NCBI GenBank assembly: GCA_023128825.1
Contig: JAGMDF010000035.1
Span: forward strand, 1 to 51,251
From: Caldifarciminota bacterium
GTDB taxonomy: Bacteria; Hydrothermota; Tepidihabitantia; B3-TA06
DNA: 51,251 nt
Direction of reading: 5' to 3'
This document shows positions 41,274 to 48,484 of the stretch, one piece after another. The notes below the pieces were generated by a model. The model was not told the DNA's origin and searched no databases. It worked only from the letters and a program-made list of their open reading frames with translations. The stretch's first letter is position 1. Each line of letters opens with the position of its first letter. The translations under genes were made by a program, and so were the position numbers.

Positions 41274-42620
41274 ATGAGTGGGGAGAAAGTAATAATCAAA
41301 CGGGTTGAGCGCTACGACACAACGGCCATTCAGGATTTTGTCTATAAAGCGATCAAGACCTTGGACATTGAGCCCAAACCCCGCGCGTTCATAAAGCCGA
41401 ATCTGGTACAGGCCACAAGATACGCAGAACACGCATACACCCATCCGGAGTTCCTGAGAGGCATTTTCAGAGGACTCAGGGAATCAGGTGTTGCCGAGCA
41501 AATACTCTATGAGGACTGCGGGATTGCCGTGCCTCTGCGCTACGTTTTCCGCGGGTCGGGCTACAACAGGCTGTGCAAGGATGAGGGGGTCCGGTTTCTC
41601 AATCTTGCCGAGGCGGTGCACGACGCCTGGGTAAAAATCGATAGAGGCGAGATTCATGATGAGCTTCCCCTGCCCTCCGAGTTGCTGCGTGACGGCCTGC
41701 ACGTCTACGCCCCAAAGCTCAAGGTGCATTCCCAGACCGATATTACCGGGTCCTCGAAGCTGATGATCGGAATAATCAAGCGCTCCGTCCGCCTGCACCG
41801 TCACCACTACGATCTTGGGAAAAAGATAGTCGACGCCGTATTCGCCTATCCGCCCGATTTGGTTCTTGTCGACGCGGTAAACATCGGCATTAACGGGGTA
41901 GGTTGCCCTGACCCGGTCAATCTCGGCGCTCTCATTGCTGCCCGCAACCCGGTAGCTGCAGACGCGGTATCGGCGTGGCTGCTGGGTTTTGATCCGGCAG
42001 AGATCGAGCACCTGCGACTCGCATCCCGGCGCGGCCTGGGGCCGGTTGATCTTACAAAGATAGAATTAATCAATCCGGATCGTGTCCAACCGGCAAGACC
42101 CGATCAGTACAAGGAACGGAAAATCAATGGCCTCAATCCCCATATTCGTTACTTCGAAGGGGATGTCCACGACGGAAAGCGCTGTCGCGGCGGCTGCATC
42201 GGGTTCGTGGCAGAGTCCATCCATTACCTCAACCACTACCACAACTGGCGAAAAAACGAAAAGGTCAATTTCGCCGCCAGCGCTCTTTTCTGGCTTCTCG
42301 GACAACTTCCATCCCAGGAGCGGCCACGCAAGCTGGGGGTTGTGGTGGGCGATTATAAAGGCGATATACCAGATGAGTACCGGTCCAATCTTGTCTTTGT
42401 GGGTGACTGTACCCGTGCCAAAGACGTAAAACCCCGCGTTCACCTGAAGGGCTGCCCGGTGTACATGGCGCGCCAGACGTTTGAGTTTGCACGGCACTCA
42501 GGTCAGCTCAACCCCTACCTTGACGTTATTGAAGGCTTGCCTTTCATCCGGGCGTTTCTGGAAGAGAAGTTTATGAAGGCATGGAACATTTTAACACATC
42601 CCTTGAGGAGGAATAGATGA
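41274..42620 (+). CDS. DUF362 domain protein
   Basis: The 448-residue protein matches DUF362 in the N half: FIKPNLVQATRYAEHAYTHPE near residue 40, and the HSQTDITGSSKLMIGIIKR segment. DUF362 proteins are often linked with ferredoxins, but no 4Fe-4S ferredoxin pattern is seen here. The C half contains scattered cysteines (CRGGCIGF, VFVGDC, LKGCP) that may bind a metal. Function unknown. There is no clear Shine-Dalgarno, since a palindromic repeat occupies the region. The stop overlaps rmuC (ATGA), so the two are coupled. Confidence 0.82.
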   Translation: MSGEKVIIKRVERYDTTAIQDFVYKAIKTLDIEPKPRAFIKPNLVQATRYAEHAYTHPEFLRGIFRGLRESGVAEQILYEDCGIAVPLRYVFRGSGYNRLCKDEGVRFLNLAEAVHDAWVKIDRGEIHDELPLPSELLRDGLHVYAPKLKVHSQTDITGSSKLMIGIIKRSVRLHRHHYDLGKKIVDAVFAYPPDLVLVDAVNIGINGVGCPDPVNLGALIAARNPVAADAVSAWLLGFDPAEIEHLRLASRRGLGPVDLTKIELINPDRVQPARPDQYKERKINGLNPHIRYFEGDVHDGKRCRGGCIGFVAESIHYLNHYHNWRKNEKVNFAASALFWLLGQLPSQERPRKLGVVVGDYKGDIPDEYRSNLVFVGDCTRAKDVKPRVHLKGCPVYMARQTFEFARHSGQLNPYLDVIEGLPFIRAFLEEKFMKAWNILTHPLRRNR

Positions 42621-43624
42621 TAGAAATTATCCTGGGTGTTCTGGGAGGAGCTGCTGTTGTTGTTCTCTTGGTAATCCTACTCCTGATGCTTTCCCGACAA
42701 CGCAGAAAGCAGGAAGAACTTGAGCGCGTTCGTAAGGAAGAACAGCAAAAGATTACCGAAAAGCTCATAAAGCTCGAGACCCTGGCCGAAAACCCGGCCC
42801 AGATCAAGACTCTATCTGAGATCAACAAGCGACTGGAGGCGACTACCAACCTGTTCGGTGAGATTCGTAAGGACTTAGGTTCCATGCAGGAAGCAGCAAA
42901 AGGGATGCAGGATGTAGGAAAATCCATATCCACCTTTCAGGAACTCCTCTTATCACCTAAAGTCCGGGGCGGGTTCGGCGAGGTGCTCTTAAACGAACTC
43001 ATCAAGGACGTGCTGCCTGCGGCTAACTACGCGTTCCAGTACAGGTTCCGCGACGGCACAATCGTAGACGCGGTCATCAAGACCGAAGACCGCATCATAC
43101 CCATCGATTCAAAGTTCCCTTTGGAAGAGTTTCAGCGCATGGTGGCCGATGAGGTCGATGAAGAACACTTCAAGTCGCGCTTCAAGCAGATCATGCGCCC
43201 CAGGGTGAACGAGGTGAAGCAGTACATAAAGCCTGACGAGGGCACGGTTAACTTCGCCCTCATGTACATCCCATCGGAGAAGCTTTACTCCCGGTTATCC
43301 GGTATTGACGAACTTATGGTTGCCTTCCGACGTGTCCGTGTCTTCCCGGTCTCACCCTCCACCTTCTACCAGTTTTTAGAAACCATCATCCTGGGCCTGC
43401 GCGGATTGGCAATCGGGAAGGAAGCCCAGCGCATCCTTGATACCCTGAACCGGCTGGCCAAGGAGTTCGATACAGCGCGCGAGGAGTGGGAGGTGGTGGG
43501 TAAACATATAACCAACGCTCGCAACAAGTATGATGAGGTTGCCAAACATCTCGAACAGATCGGCACGGACATCAAGGCCCTGGAAGTAAAAGGTGAAGAG
43601 CGGCAGAAGGAGATCCCGCTGTGA
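42617..43624 (+). CDS. rmuC: RmuC family DNA recombination protein
   Basis: The 335-residue protein has an N-terminal membrane helix (about 5-25), a coiled coil (30-110), and the RmuC catalytic-like domain (about 115-290). That domain has KVRGGFGEVLLNELIKDVLP, AVIKTEDRIIPIDSKFPLEEF and the LMYIPSEKLY segment of the PD-(D/E)XK nuclease fold. RmuC limits inversion at short inverted repeats in E. coli. The start overlaps the DUF362 stop and has GAGGAGG six bases before it. Confidence 0.92.
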   Translation: MIEIILGVLGGAAVVVLLVILLLMLSRQRRKQEELERVRKEEQQKITEKLIKLETLAENPAQIKTLSEINKRLEATTNLFGEIRKDLGSMQEAAKGMQDVGKSISTFQELLLSPKVRGGFGEVLLNELIKDVLPAANYAFQYRFRDGTIVDAVIKTEDRIIPIDSKFPLEEFQRMVADEVDEEHFKSRFKQIMRPRVNEVKQYIKPDEGTVNFALMYIPSEKLYSRLSGIDELMVAFRRVRVFPVSPSTFYQFLETIILGLRGLAIGKEAQRILDTLNRLAKEFDTAREEWEVVGKHITNARNKYDEVAKHLEQIGTDIKALEVKGEERQKEIPL

Positions 43625-43675
43625 GGATATTTGAACCGTTGAGAATTAAAACAGATACGAAGAAATAAACTAACG

Positions 43676-44071
43676 GTGGGAAAAAGGCTTACGCCGCTTG
43701 CTAAAGTGCATAGAAAAAATCTGACCAAAGCTGAAGTTAAATTATGGGTATACTTGAGTGGCAAGAAACTTAACGCAAAGTTCAGGAAGCAATGTCCAAT
43801 CGGTAACTACATTGTAGATTTTGTCTCGTTTGAAGCAGGATTAGTAGTTGAAGTCGACGGTAGTCAACATATGGAATCAAAAGAGGATAAGTTAAGGGAT
43901 GCCTGGTTAAAGTCACAAGGATTTAAGGTTTTAAGATTCTGGAACAAGGAAGTTGTAAGGAATATTGAAGGAGTCCTAAAAGTAATTGAGGACGCTATTT
44001 CTACATCCCCACCCTACCCTCCCCCATCAAGGGGGAGGACTGGATTTGTGGAACAGTCCGGAGAGAACTGA
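43676..44071 (+). CDS. DUF559 (VSR-endonuclease-like) protein with a repeat-derived tail
   Basis: The 131-residue product begins at GTG 43676 and matches DUF559: LTKAEVKLWVYLSGKKL, FRKQCPIGNYIVDFVSFEAGLVVEVDGSQH, and DAWLKSQGFKVLRFWNKEV. These carry the D, E and D/Q residues of a very-short-patch-repair-type nuclease. The gene is clearly richer in A/T than its neighbours. The last 20 residues (from TSPPYPPPSRGRTG) are read through a hairpin repeat, which suggests insertion into or next to a repeat. A long-ago transfer is likely. Confidence 0.83.
   Translation: MGKRLTPLAKVHRKNLTKAEVKLWVYLSGKKLNAKFRKQCPIGNYIVDFVSFEAGLVVEVDGSQHMESKEDKLRDAWLKSQGFKVLRFWNKEVVRNIEGVLKVIEDAISTSPPYPPPSRGRTGFVEQSGEN
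44018..44038. repeat. Hairpin repeat at the end of the DUF559 gene
   Basis: CCTCCCCC (44018-44025) and GGGGGAGG (44031-44038) around ATCAA. It encodes the Pro/Arg tail of the DUF559 protein. A related C/G-rich hairpin is at 44135-44155. Confidence 0.7.
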
Positions 44072-44134
44072 AGGTAGAAGAGATACTGTGTATTGAACAA
44101 ATGGAGACGATGTGGCTGATTCGGCATATTATGT

Positions 44135-44170
44135 CCCCTCCCCTGGTGGGAGGGGTGGTGCTATAGCACC
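44135..44170. repeat. Two adjacent palindromes
   Basis: CCCCTCCC (44135-44142) with GGGAGGGG (44148-44155), followed at once by the perfect palindrome GGTGCTATAGCACC (44157-44170). They lie 50 bases before the creatininase gene and may terminate upstream transcripts. Confidence 0.6.
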
Positions 44171-44217
44171 GAGGAGGGGGAATAACTGACGTATCTTATG
44201 ACAAGGAGGCAATTAGT

Positions 44218-44949
44218 ATGAAACTAATAGAGATGAACACTCACGAGTTTGCCAAGGCCGAGCCGAGGCTGTGCTTCTGGCCGGTGGGAACCATTGAGGC
44301 CCATGACCAAGGGCCGCTGGGCACCGATGCGATCGCGCCTGAAAAGCTCGCCACCGATCTTGCAGAAGAGTTCAACGCTCTCATCCTTCCCACCCTGCCC
44401 TACGGCCTGGTCTCATCCCTTTCCGGTTATCCGGGCGGGATGTGGGTGGATGAAGATACATACAAAGACCTCGTCTTCGAGCTTCTGGCATCACTTGCTG
44501 TATCCGGGGTGGAGTCGGTAATCATCTTCAACGGGCACGGCGGCAACACCCAGGCACTATCCGAGATTCTGCCCGAAGTGTGGAAAGAGACTGGTCTCAA
44601 GACCGCTTTCATAGACTGGTGGACGGTAGGCTCCAAACTCTCCGAAGAGCACTTCGGCTCAGCGGCAGGGCACGGCGGGGCAGATGAGCTGGCCCTGGTC
44701 TACGCGGCCAACCCCTCTTTGGTACCCAAAACCTGGGACGGTAGCCGTGCGTTTCTCTATCGACCCGGCGTCAAGGCTTATCCCTCGCCCCGTTCCGCAA
44801 TCCGATACTCCGAGGAGCAGGCAAAACCATTCACCCCTGAGAAGGCAGCGGCATACTACGAGGAACTCAAGAAGAAGATTTCTGAAGCAATCAAAGACAT
44901 ACTTGCAGGCTGGCAAGCCTTCAACCAACCGGGCAAGAAGGAGGCGTAG
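44218..44949 (+). CDS. Creatininase-family amidohydrolase
   Basis: The 243-residue protein has the creatininase motifs: GTIEAHDQGPLGTDAIAPE (metal-binding E/H/D near residues 25-43), GYPGGMWVDEDTY, IIFNGHGGNTQAL and SAAGHGGADELAL. These metal-dependent enzymes open cyclic amides such as creatinine, or act in cofactor biosynthesis (for example mycofactocin or FAPy deformylation). The substrate cannot be told here. AAGGAGG lies eight bases upstream. The stop overlaps the next GTG by one base. Confidence 0.9.
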   Translation: MKLIEMNTHEFAKAEPRLCFWPVGTIEAHDQGPLGTDAIAPEKLATDLAEEFNALILPTLPYGLVSSLSGYPGGMWVDEDTYKDLVFELLASLAVSGVESVIIFNGHGGNTQALSEILPEVWKETGLKTAFIDWWTVGSKLSEEHFGSAAGHGGADELALVYAANPSLVPKTWDGSRAFLYRPGVKAYPSPRSAIRYSEEQAKPFTPEKAAAYYEELKKKISEAIKDILAGWQAFNQPGKKEA

Positions 44950-46064
44950 TGGCTCGCTATAAGATTGCAGTGCTTGCAGGCGACGGGGTAGGAAAGGATG
45001 TCACCGAGGCGGCGATGATCGTTCTCGATAAAATCAAGCTGGATGCGGAATACACCTGCGGCGATATAGGCTGGGAGTTCTGGTGCAAGGAAGGCGATCC
45101 CCTGCCCCGGCGTACCATTGATCTTCTTAAGTCCACCGACTGCTGCCTGTTCGGGGCCATAACCTCAAAGCCCAAACAGGAGGCAGAGGCAGAACTCGCA
45201 CCTGAGCTTAAAGGCAAAGGTTTAGTCTACCGCTCGCCAATCGTGCGCCTGCGTCAGCTCTTCGACCTCTACACTAATCTGCGGCCTTGCAAGGCTTATG
45301 AGGGCAATCCATTGGTCTATAAAGAGGGCATTGATCTCGTTATCTTCCGGGAGAACACCGAAGGGCTGTATTCAGGCATCGAGTGGCATCCTATCCCTGA
45401 AAACGTCCGCGCCGCCATTGATTCGCATCCCAACGCCAAGAAATTCGCAGATACGTCCAACGACGACATGGCGGTCTCCTTACGTCTGTTTACCCGCAAA
45501 GGATGTCAGCGCATCCTGCGTTCTGCGTTCGAGTACGCCAAGAAGCACGGGCGTCCCTCAGTTACCGTAGTTGAAAAGCCGAACGTGATCAGGGAGACCT
45601 CGGGCCTCATGATCCGCGAGGGGCGTAAGATTGCAGAGGAGTACCCCAACGTTCTGCTTTGGGAGGCCAACGTGGACGCCATGTGCATGTGGCTTTTGAA
45701 GAATCCCAGAGAATACGACGTGCTGGTATCATCCAACATGTTCGGCGACATCATCTCCGATCTGTGCGGCCAGCTGGTGGGCGGACTGGGTTTTGCCGCG
45801 TCTGCCAACATAGGTGATTCATACGCTTTGTTCGAGCCAACCCACGGCTCGGCGCCCAAGTACGCGGGTCTCTACAAGGTGAACCCTATGGCGATGCTCA
45901 TTACTACCAAGCTAATGCTTGACTGGCTTGGCGAGCACGACATGGCCCAAGCCCTTGACAAGGCCATAGCCGCGGTCATAGCCGAGGGCAAGGTTCGCAC
46001 CTACGACATGGGCGGGGATAACACGACGCTCGAGGTCGCCCAGGCGGTGGCTGATAGGCTGTAA
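44949..46064 (+). CDS. NAD(P)-dependent isocitrate/isopropylmalate dehydrogenase-family enzyme
   Basis: The 371-residue protein starts at GTG 44949. It has the beta-decarboxylating dehydrogenase signatures: LAGDGVGKDVTEA, the substrate loop RLRQLFDLYTNLRPCK, FRENTEGLYSGIEW, and SNMFGDIISDLCGQLVGGLGFAASANIG, with FEPTHGSAPKYAG near the C terminus. The length and FRENTEGLYSG favour isocitrate or homoisocitrate over isopropylmalate, but the substrate cannot be settled by eye. It is coupled to the creatininase-like gene, an unusual pairing. Confidence 0.88.
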   Translation: MARYKIAVLAGDGVGKDVTEAAMIVLDKIKLDAEYTCGDIGWEFWCKEGDPLPRRTIDLLKSTDCCLFGAITSKPKQEAEAELAPELKGKGLVYRSPIVRLRQLFDLYTNLRPCKAYEGNPLVYKEGIDLVIFRENTEGLYSGIEWHPIPENVRAAIDSHPNAKKFADTSNDDMAVSLRLFTRKGCQRILRSAFEYAKKHGRPSVTVVEKPNVIRETSGLMIREGRKIAEEYPNVLLWEANVDAMCMWLLKNPREYDVLVSSNMFGDIISDLCGQLVGGLGFAASANIGDSYALFEPTHGSAPKYAGLYKVNPMAMLITTKLMLDWLGEHDMAQALDKAIAAVIAEGKVRTYDMGGDNTTLEVAQAVADRL

Positions 46065-46069
46065 TCTAT

Positions 46070-46134
46070 CCGCAGATGAGAACTCCCTAGGGTCGTTCTC
46101 GCCATAGGCGTACACAGATTAACGCAGATTACCG
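46070..46134. repeat. CCGCAGATGAGAAC-type repeat, plus orientation
   Basis: Its first 50 bases match, on the opposite strand, the segment 46957-47006 (41 of 50 positions identical). It includes the ACACAGATTAACGCAGATTA string. With the downstream element it brackets the amidotransferase gene. Confidence 0.7.
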
Positions 46135-46163
46135 TAGAGGCACGGCATGCCGTGCACCTACGG
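46132..46163. repeat. Palindromic repeat, copy 3
   Basis: A 32-bp near-perfect palindrome (two mismatched pairs) with the core GGCACGGCATGCCGTGC, related to 29756-29781 and 41195-41259. Confidence 0.75.
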
Positions 46164-46234
46164 ATTTTCATGCATGGTTAAAATCTAGTCAAAACCGTGA
46201 AGAACGCAATAGAAAGCGGACGATTTGTTCCCTA

Positions 46235-46262
46235 TTGACTCCCGCCTTCCCATCCGTAAACT
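46235..46262 (+). promoter_or_regulatory. Promoter for the amidotransferase, apparently leaderless
   Basis: TTGACT (46235-46240), 16-base spacer, TAAACT (46257-46262), six bases to the GTG at 46269. No Shine-Dalgarno. Confidence 0.6.
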
Positions 46263-46268
46263 GCAGAC

Positions 46269-46862
46269 GTGAAGCCTTCAGTACTTCTTATCGAGTGTCA
46301 TCACGATCCGGAGGAAGAAAAGGATAAGCTGCAAGCCTACATAGACTGGCTTGAGCCTTTCTTTGAGATGACGCACGTCTACGTTGTCGACCTGACCTCG
46401 CCTGAGGTTAAAGAGGATGGGGTCGTTGTCACAGGCTCCCGCTGGCAGATTGCGAAAGACCCTGTCCCTGAAATAATTACCAGGCTCTATCTAGAGACCA
46501 CCAAACCACTCCTCGGCATCTGCTGGGGACACCAGACGTTGGCTTACGCATGGGGTGCGAAGGTCATTAAAAAGAACCGCTTCATCGAGCGCGATGAGGT
46601 CATCCGGGTCCTGAGGACCGAGGAGCTGCTTTACAACATGGGGCTTTTCTTCACCGTTTCGGAGTCGCACTGCGAACATGTGGTTCCCGACAGGAATCTA
46701 AAAAAACACTTCGAGCTTCTGGCATACTCCTCATCGTGCAAGGTGGAGGTCATCCGCCACAAAGCGCGTCCCCTGTGGGGCGTACAGTTTCATCCCGAGC
46801 GCTCGGGTGCTGCGGGCAGACGGCTTGCCGCAAACTTCGCGGAGATTGTTGTTAATCAATGA
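46269..46862 (+). CDS. Class I glutamine amidotransferase, stand-alone
   Basis: The 197-residue protein is a complete class I amidotransferase. The triad is C85 (GICWGHQ), H175 and E177 (QFHPERS). Members of this size, not fused to a synthetase, occur as GuaA-N-like or YvdE-type hydrolases. Here no obvious partner is encoded beside it, so the ammonia acceptor is unknown. The start is a GTG with no Shine-Dalgarno. The gene lies between inverted copies of one repeat family, and its stop abuts a terminal-inverted-repeat element. Confidence 0.88.
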   Translation: MKPSVLLIECHHDPEEEKDKLQAYIDWLEPFFEMTHVYVVDLTSPEVKEDGVVVTGSRWQIAKDPVPEIITRLYLETTKPLLGICWGHQTLAYAWGAKVIKKNRFIERDEVIRVLRTEELLYNMGLFFTVSESHCEHVVPDRNLKKHFELLAYSSSCKVEVIRHKARPLWGVQFHPERSGAAGRRLAANFAEIVVNQ

Positions 46863-47027
46863 AACCACAGATTGAAACTCGTTTCACTCGTTTCCCTTCG
46901 GGACGCAGATTACACGGATTGAATTGAATCCTTTTAGTCCTGGATTAATCTGTGTCATCTGTGTAATCCTACGGAGAGAACGACTCCCAGGAGTTCTCAT
47001 CCGCGGTTAAGAATCAATCTGTGGTTT
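46862..47027. repeat. 166-bp element with 14-bp perfect terminal inverted repeats
   Basis: AAACCACAGATTGA (46862-46875) and TCAATCTGTGGTTT (47014-47027) are perfect inverted ends. The inside holds further inverted strings (GATTACACGGATT, TCTGTGTAATCC) and the repeat at 46957-47006. It has no coding capacity. The size and ends fit a miniature inverted-repeat element. Confidence 0.75.
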
Positions 47028-47030
47028 GCC

Positions 47031-47058
47031 TTGACACGTCCCAAGGCGCTCATATACT
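47031..47058 (+). promoter_or_regulatory. Promoter for the transglutaminase gene, apparently leaderless
   Basis: TTGACA (47031-47036), 16-base spacer, TATACT (47053-47058), five bases to the ATG at 47064. It begins four bases after the element at 46862-47027. Confidence 0.75.
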
Positions 47059-47063
47059 CCTGA

Positions 47064-48482
47064 ATGCACAAGAGATTCATCGCTGTAGCACTTCTTCTGC
47101 TGGCCTGCGGCGGCAAGCAGACGTTCAAGAAGGTAGATGTCAGCGCTTCAGAGGACTGGATGGGGATATATATAAATAATGCCAAGATCGGCTACGTCTA
47201 TTCCAGACAGGAGATCAGAGGAGATAGCTACCGGTTTATCCAGAAGTCGACGATGAAGCTTGAGCTTTTAGGCTCGGACGAGGAGTTCGCCACCAATCTG
47301 GTGGCTGTGACCGATAGGGATCTGAACCTTGAGGAGTTTACCTTTGACATCTCCTCCAGGAAGCACACGTTCTACGCGGAGGGCAAGCGTGAGGGTGAGG
47401 TGATAAAGGTGAAGATCGAGACCGCGGGGAGGACAGAGACCAAGGAGATCAAGGCAAAGGACGCCCTTATCGCGCCTGCGCTTGCCTCCTGGGTTGCGGC
47501 ACAGTCGCCAAAGCCAGGGGATAAGCTGAACGTTACCGTATTCGAACCTACCCTATTGAAGACCCTGCCGGTCTCGATCAATGTTATTGCACCAGAGACC
47601 CTTACGGTTGATGGAAAACGTATCCCTGTCCTTAAGATGGAAACCCACATGATGGGGTTAAAATCCGAGGCCTGGGTGGATTCCACAGGCTCAAGCGTGA
47701 AGGAAATCCAGCAGCCGGGTATAGTGATGATCCGCGAATCCCGCGAGAAGGCGCTTGAAGCGGTATCCGGCGCGGCAAAGCTCGATCTCTTGAGCTTCTT
47801 TGCCGTCCGACCTGACTCGGCTATCCAGAATCCGCGTGAACTGAAGGAATTAAAGCTGAAGGTCAAAGGACTCTTCGCAGACGAGGGGTTGAGCATATCC
47901 TCTTCCACCCAGAAGGTCAAGAATATCAACGGGGGAGTAGAACTCACCATAACCTCGCCCGACACATCGAGGATCAAGCGTTCCAGCTTGCCCATGAGCG
48001 AACCCGCTGAGTTTCTCGCTTCAAGCTTTTACATACAGACCGGAGATCCCCAAATCAAACGGACGGCGGCTCAGATCGTTGGCGATGAGACTGATGCGAT
48101 GAGTGCTGCTCTAAAGCTCGTGAGCTGGGTCTATCGCAATCTCAGAAAACGAGCAACGGCATCGGTTCCCTCGGCGGTCGAGGTATTAGAGACTCGTGAG
48201 GGCGACTGCAACGAGCACGCCATACTGCTTGCAGCACTTGCCCGGGCCGCAGGGATACCTACAAAGATCAACGTCGGGCTTGTCTATCTCAACGGAGCCT
48301 TCTACTACCATGCCTGGAACTCGTTCTTTATCGGCGGAACCTGGGTCACTGCAGACGCCACCTTCGGCCAGCTGCCTGCCGACCCCACCCATGTTCAGCT
48401 TCACGAGGGGGAACTGGACGAGCAGGCACGGGTGCTCTCGGTAGTCGGCGAGATTGAAATAGACGTCGTCTCTTACAGGTAG
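47064..48482 (+). CDS. Transglutaminase-like lipoprotein
   Basis: The 472-residue protein starts with a lipoprotein signal (MHKRFIAVALLLLACGG, lipobox cysteine 15). Residues about 20-320 are beta-rich and of no recognised family. The C-terminal transglutaminase/protease-like domain has the full triad: C382 in GDCNEHA, H416 in YHAWN and D431 in ADATF. Such proteins act in the periplasm, often as proteases or crosslinkers; the substrate is unknown. The gene is followed three bases later by lptD. The mRNA is predicted leaderless. Confidence 0.88.
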   Translation: MHKRFIAVALLLLACGGKQTFKKVDVSASEDWMGIYINNAKIGYVYSRQEIRGDSYRFIQKSTMKLELLGSDEEFATNLVAVTDRDLNLEEFTFDISSRKHTFYAEGKREGEVIKVKIETAGRTETKEIKAKDALIAPALASWVAAQSPKPGDKLNVTVFEPTLLKTLPVSINVIAPETLTVDGKRIPVLKMETHMMGLKSEAWVDSTGSSVKEIQQPGIVMIRESREKALEAVSGAAKLDLLSFFAVRPDSAIQNPRELKELKLKVKGLFADEGLSISSSTQKVKNINGGVELTITSPDTSRIKRSSLPMSEPAEFLASSFYIQTGDPQIKRTAAQIVGDETDAMSAALKLVSWVYRNLRKRATASVPSAVEVLETREGDCNEHAILLAALARAAGIPTKINVGLVYLNGAFYYHAWNSFFIGGTWVTADATFGQLPADPTHVQLHEGELDEQARVLSVVGEIEIDVVSYR

Positions 48483-48484
48483 CC

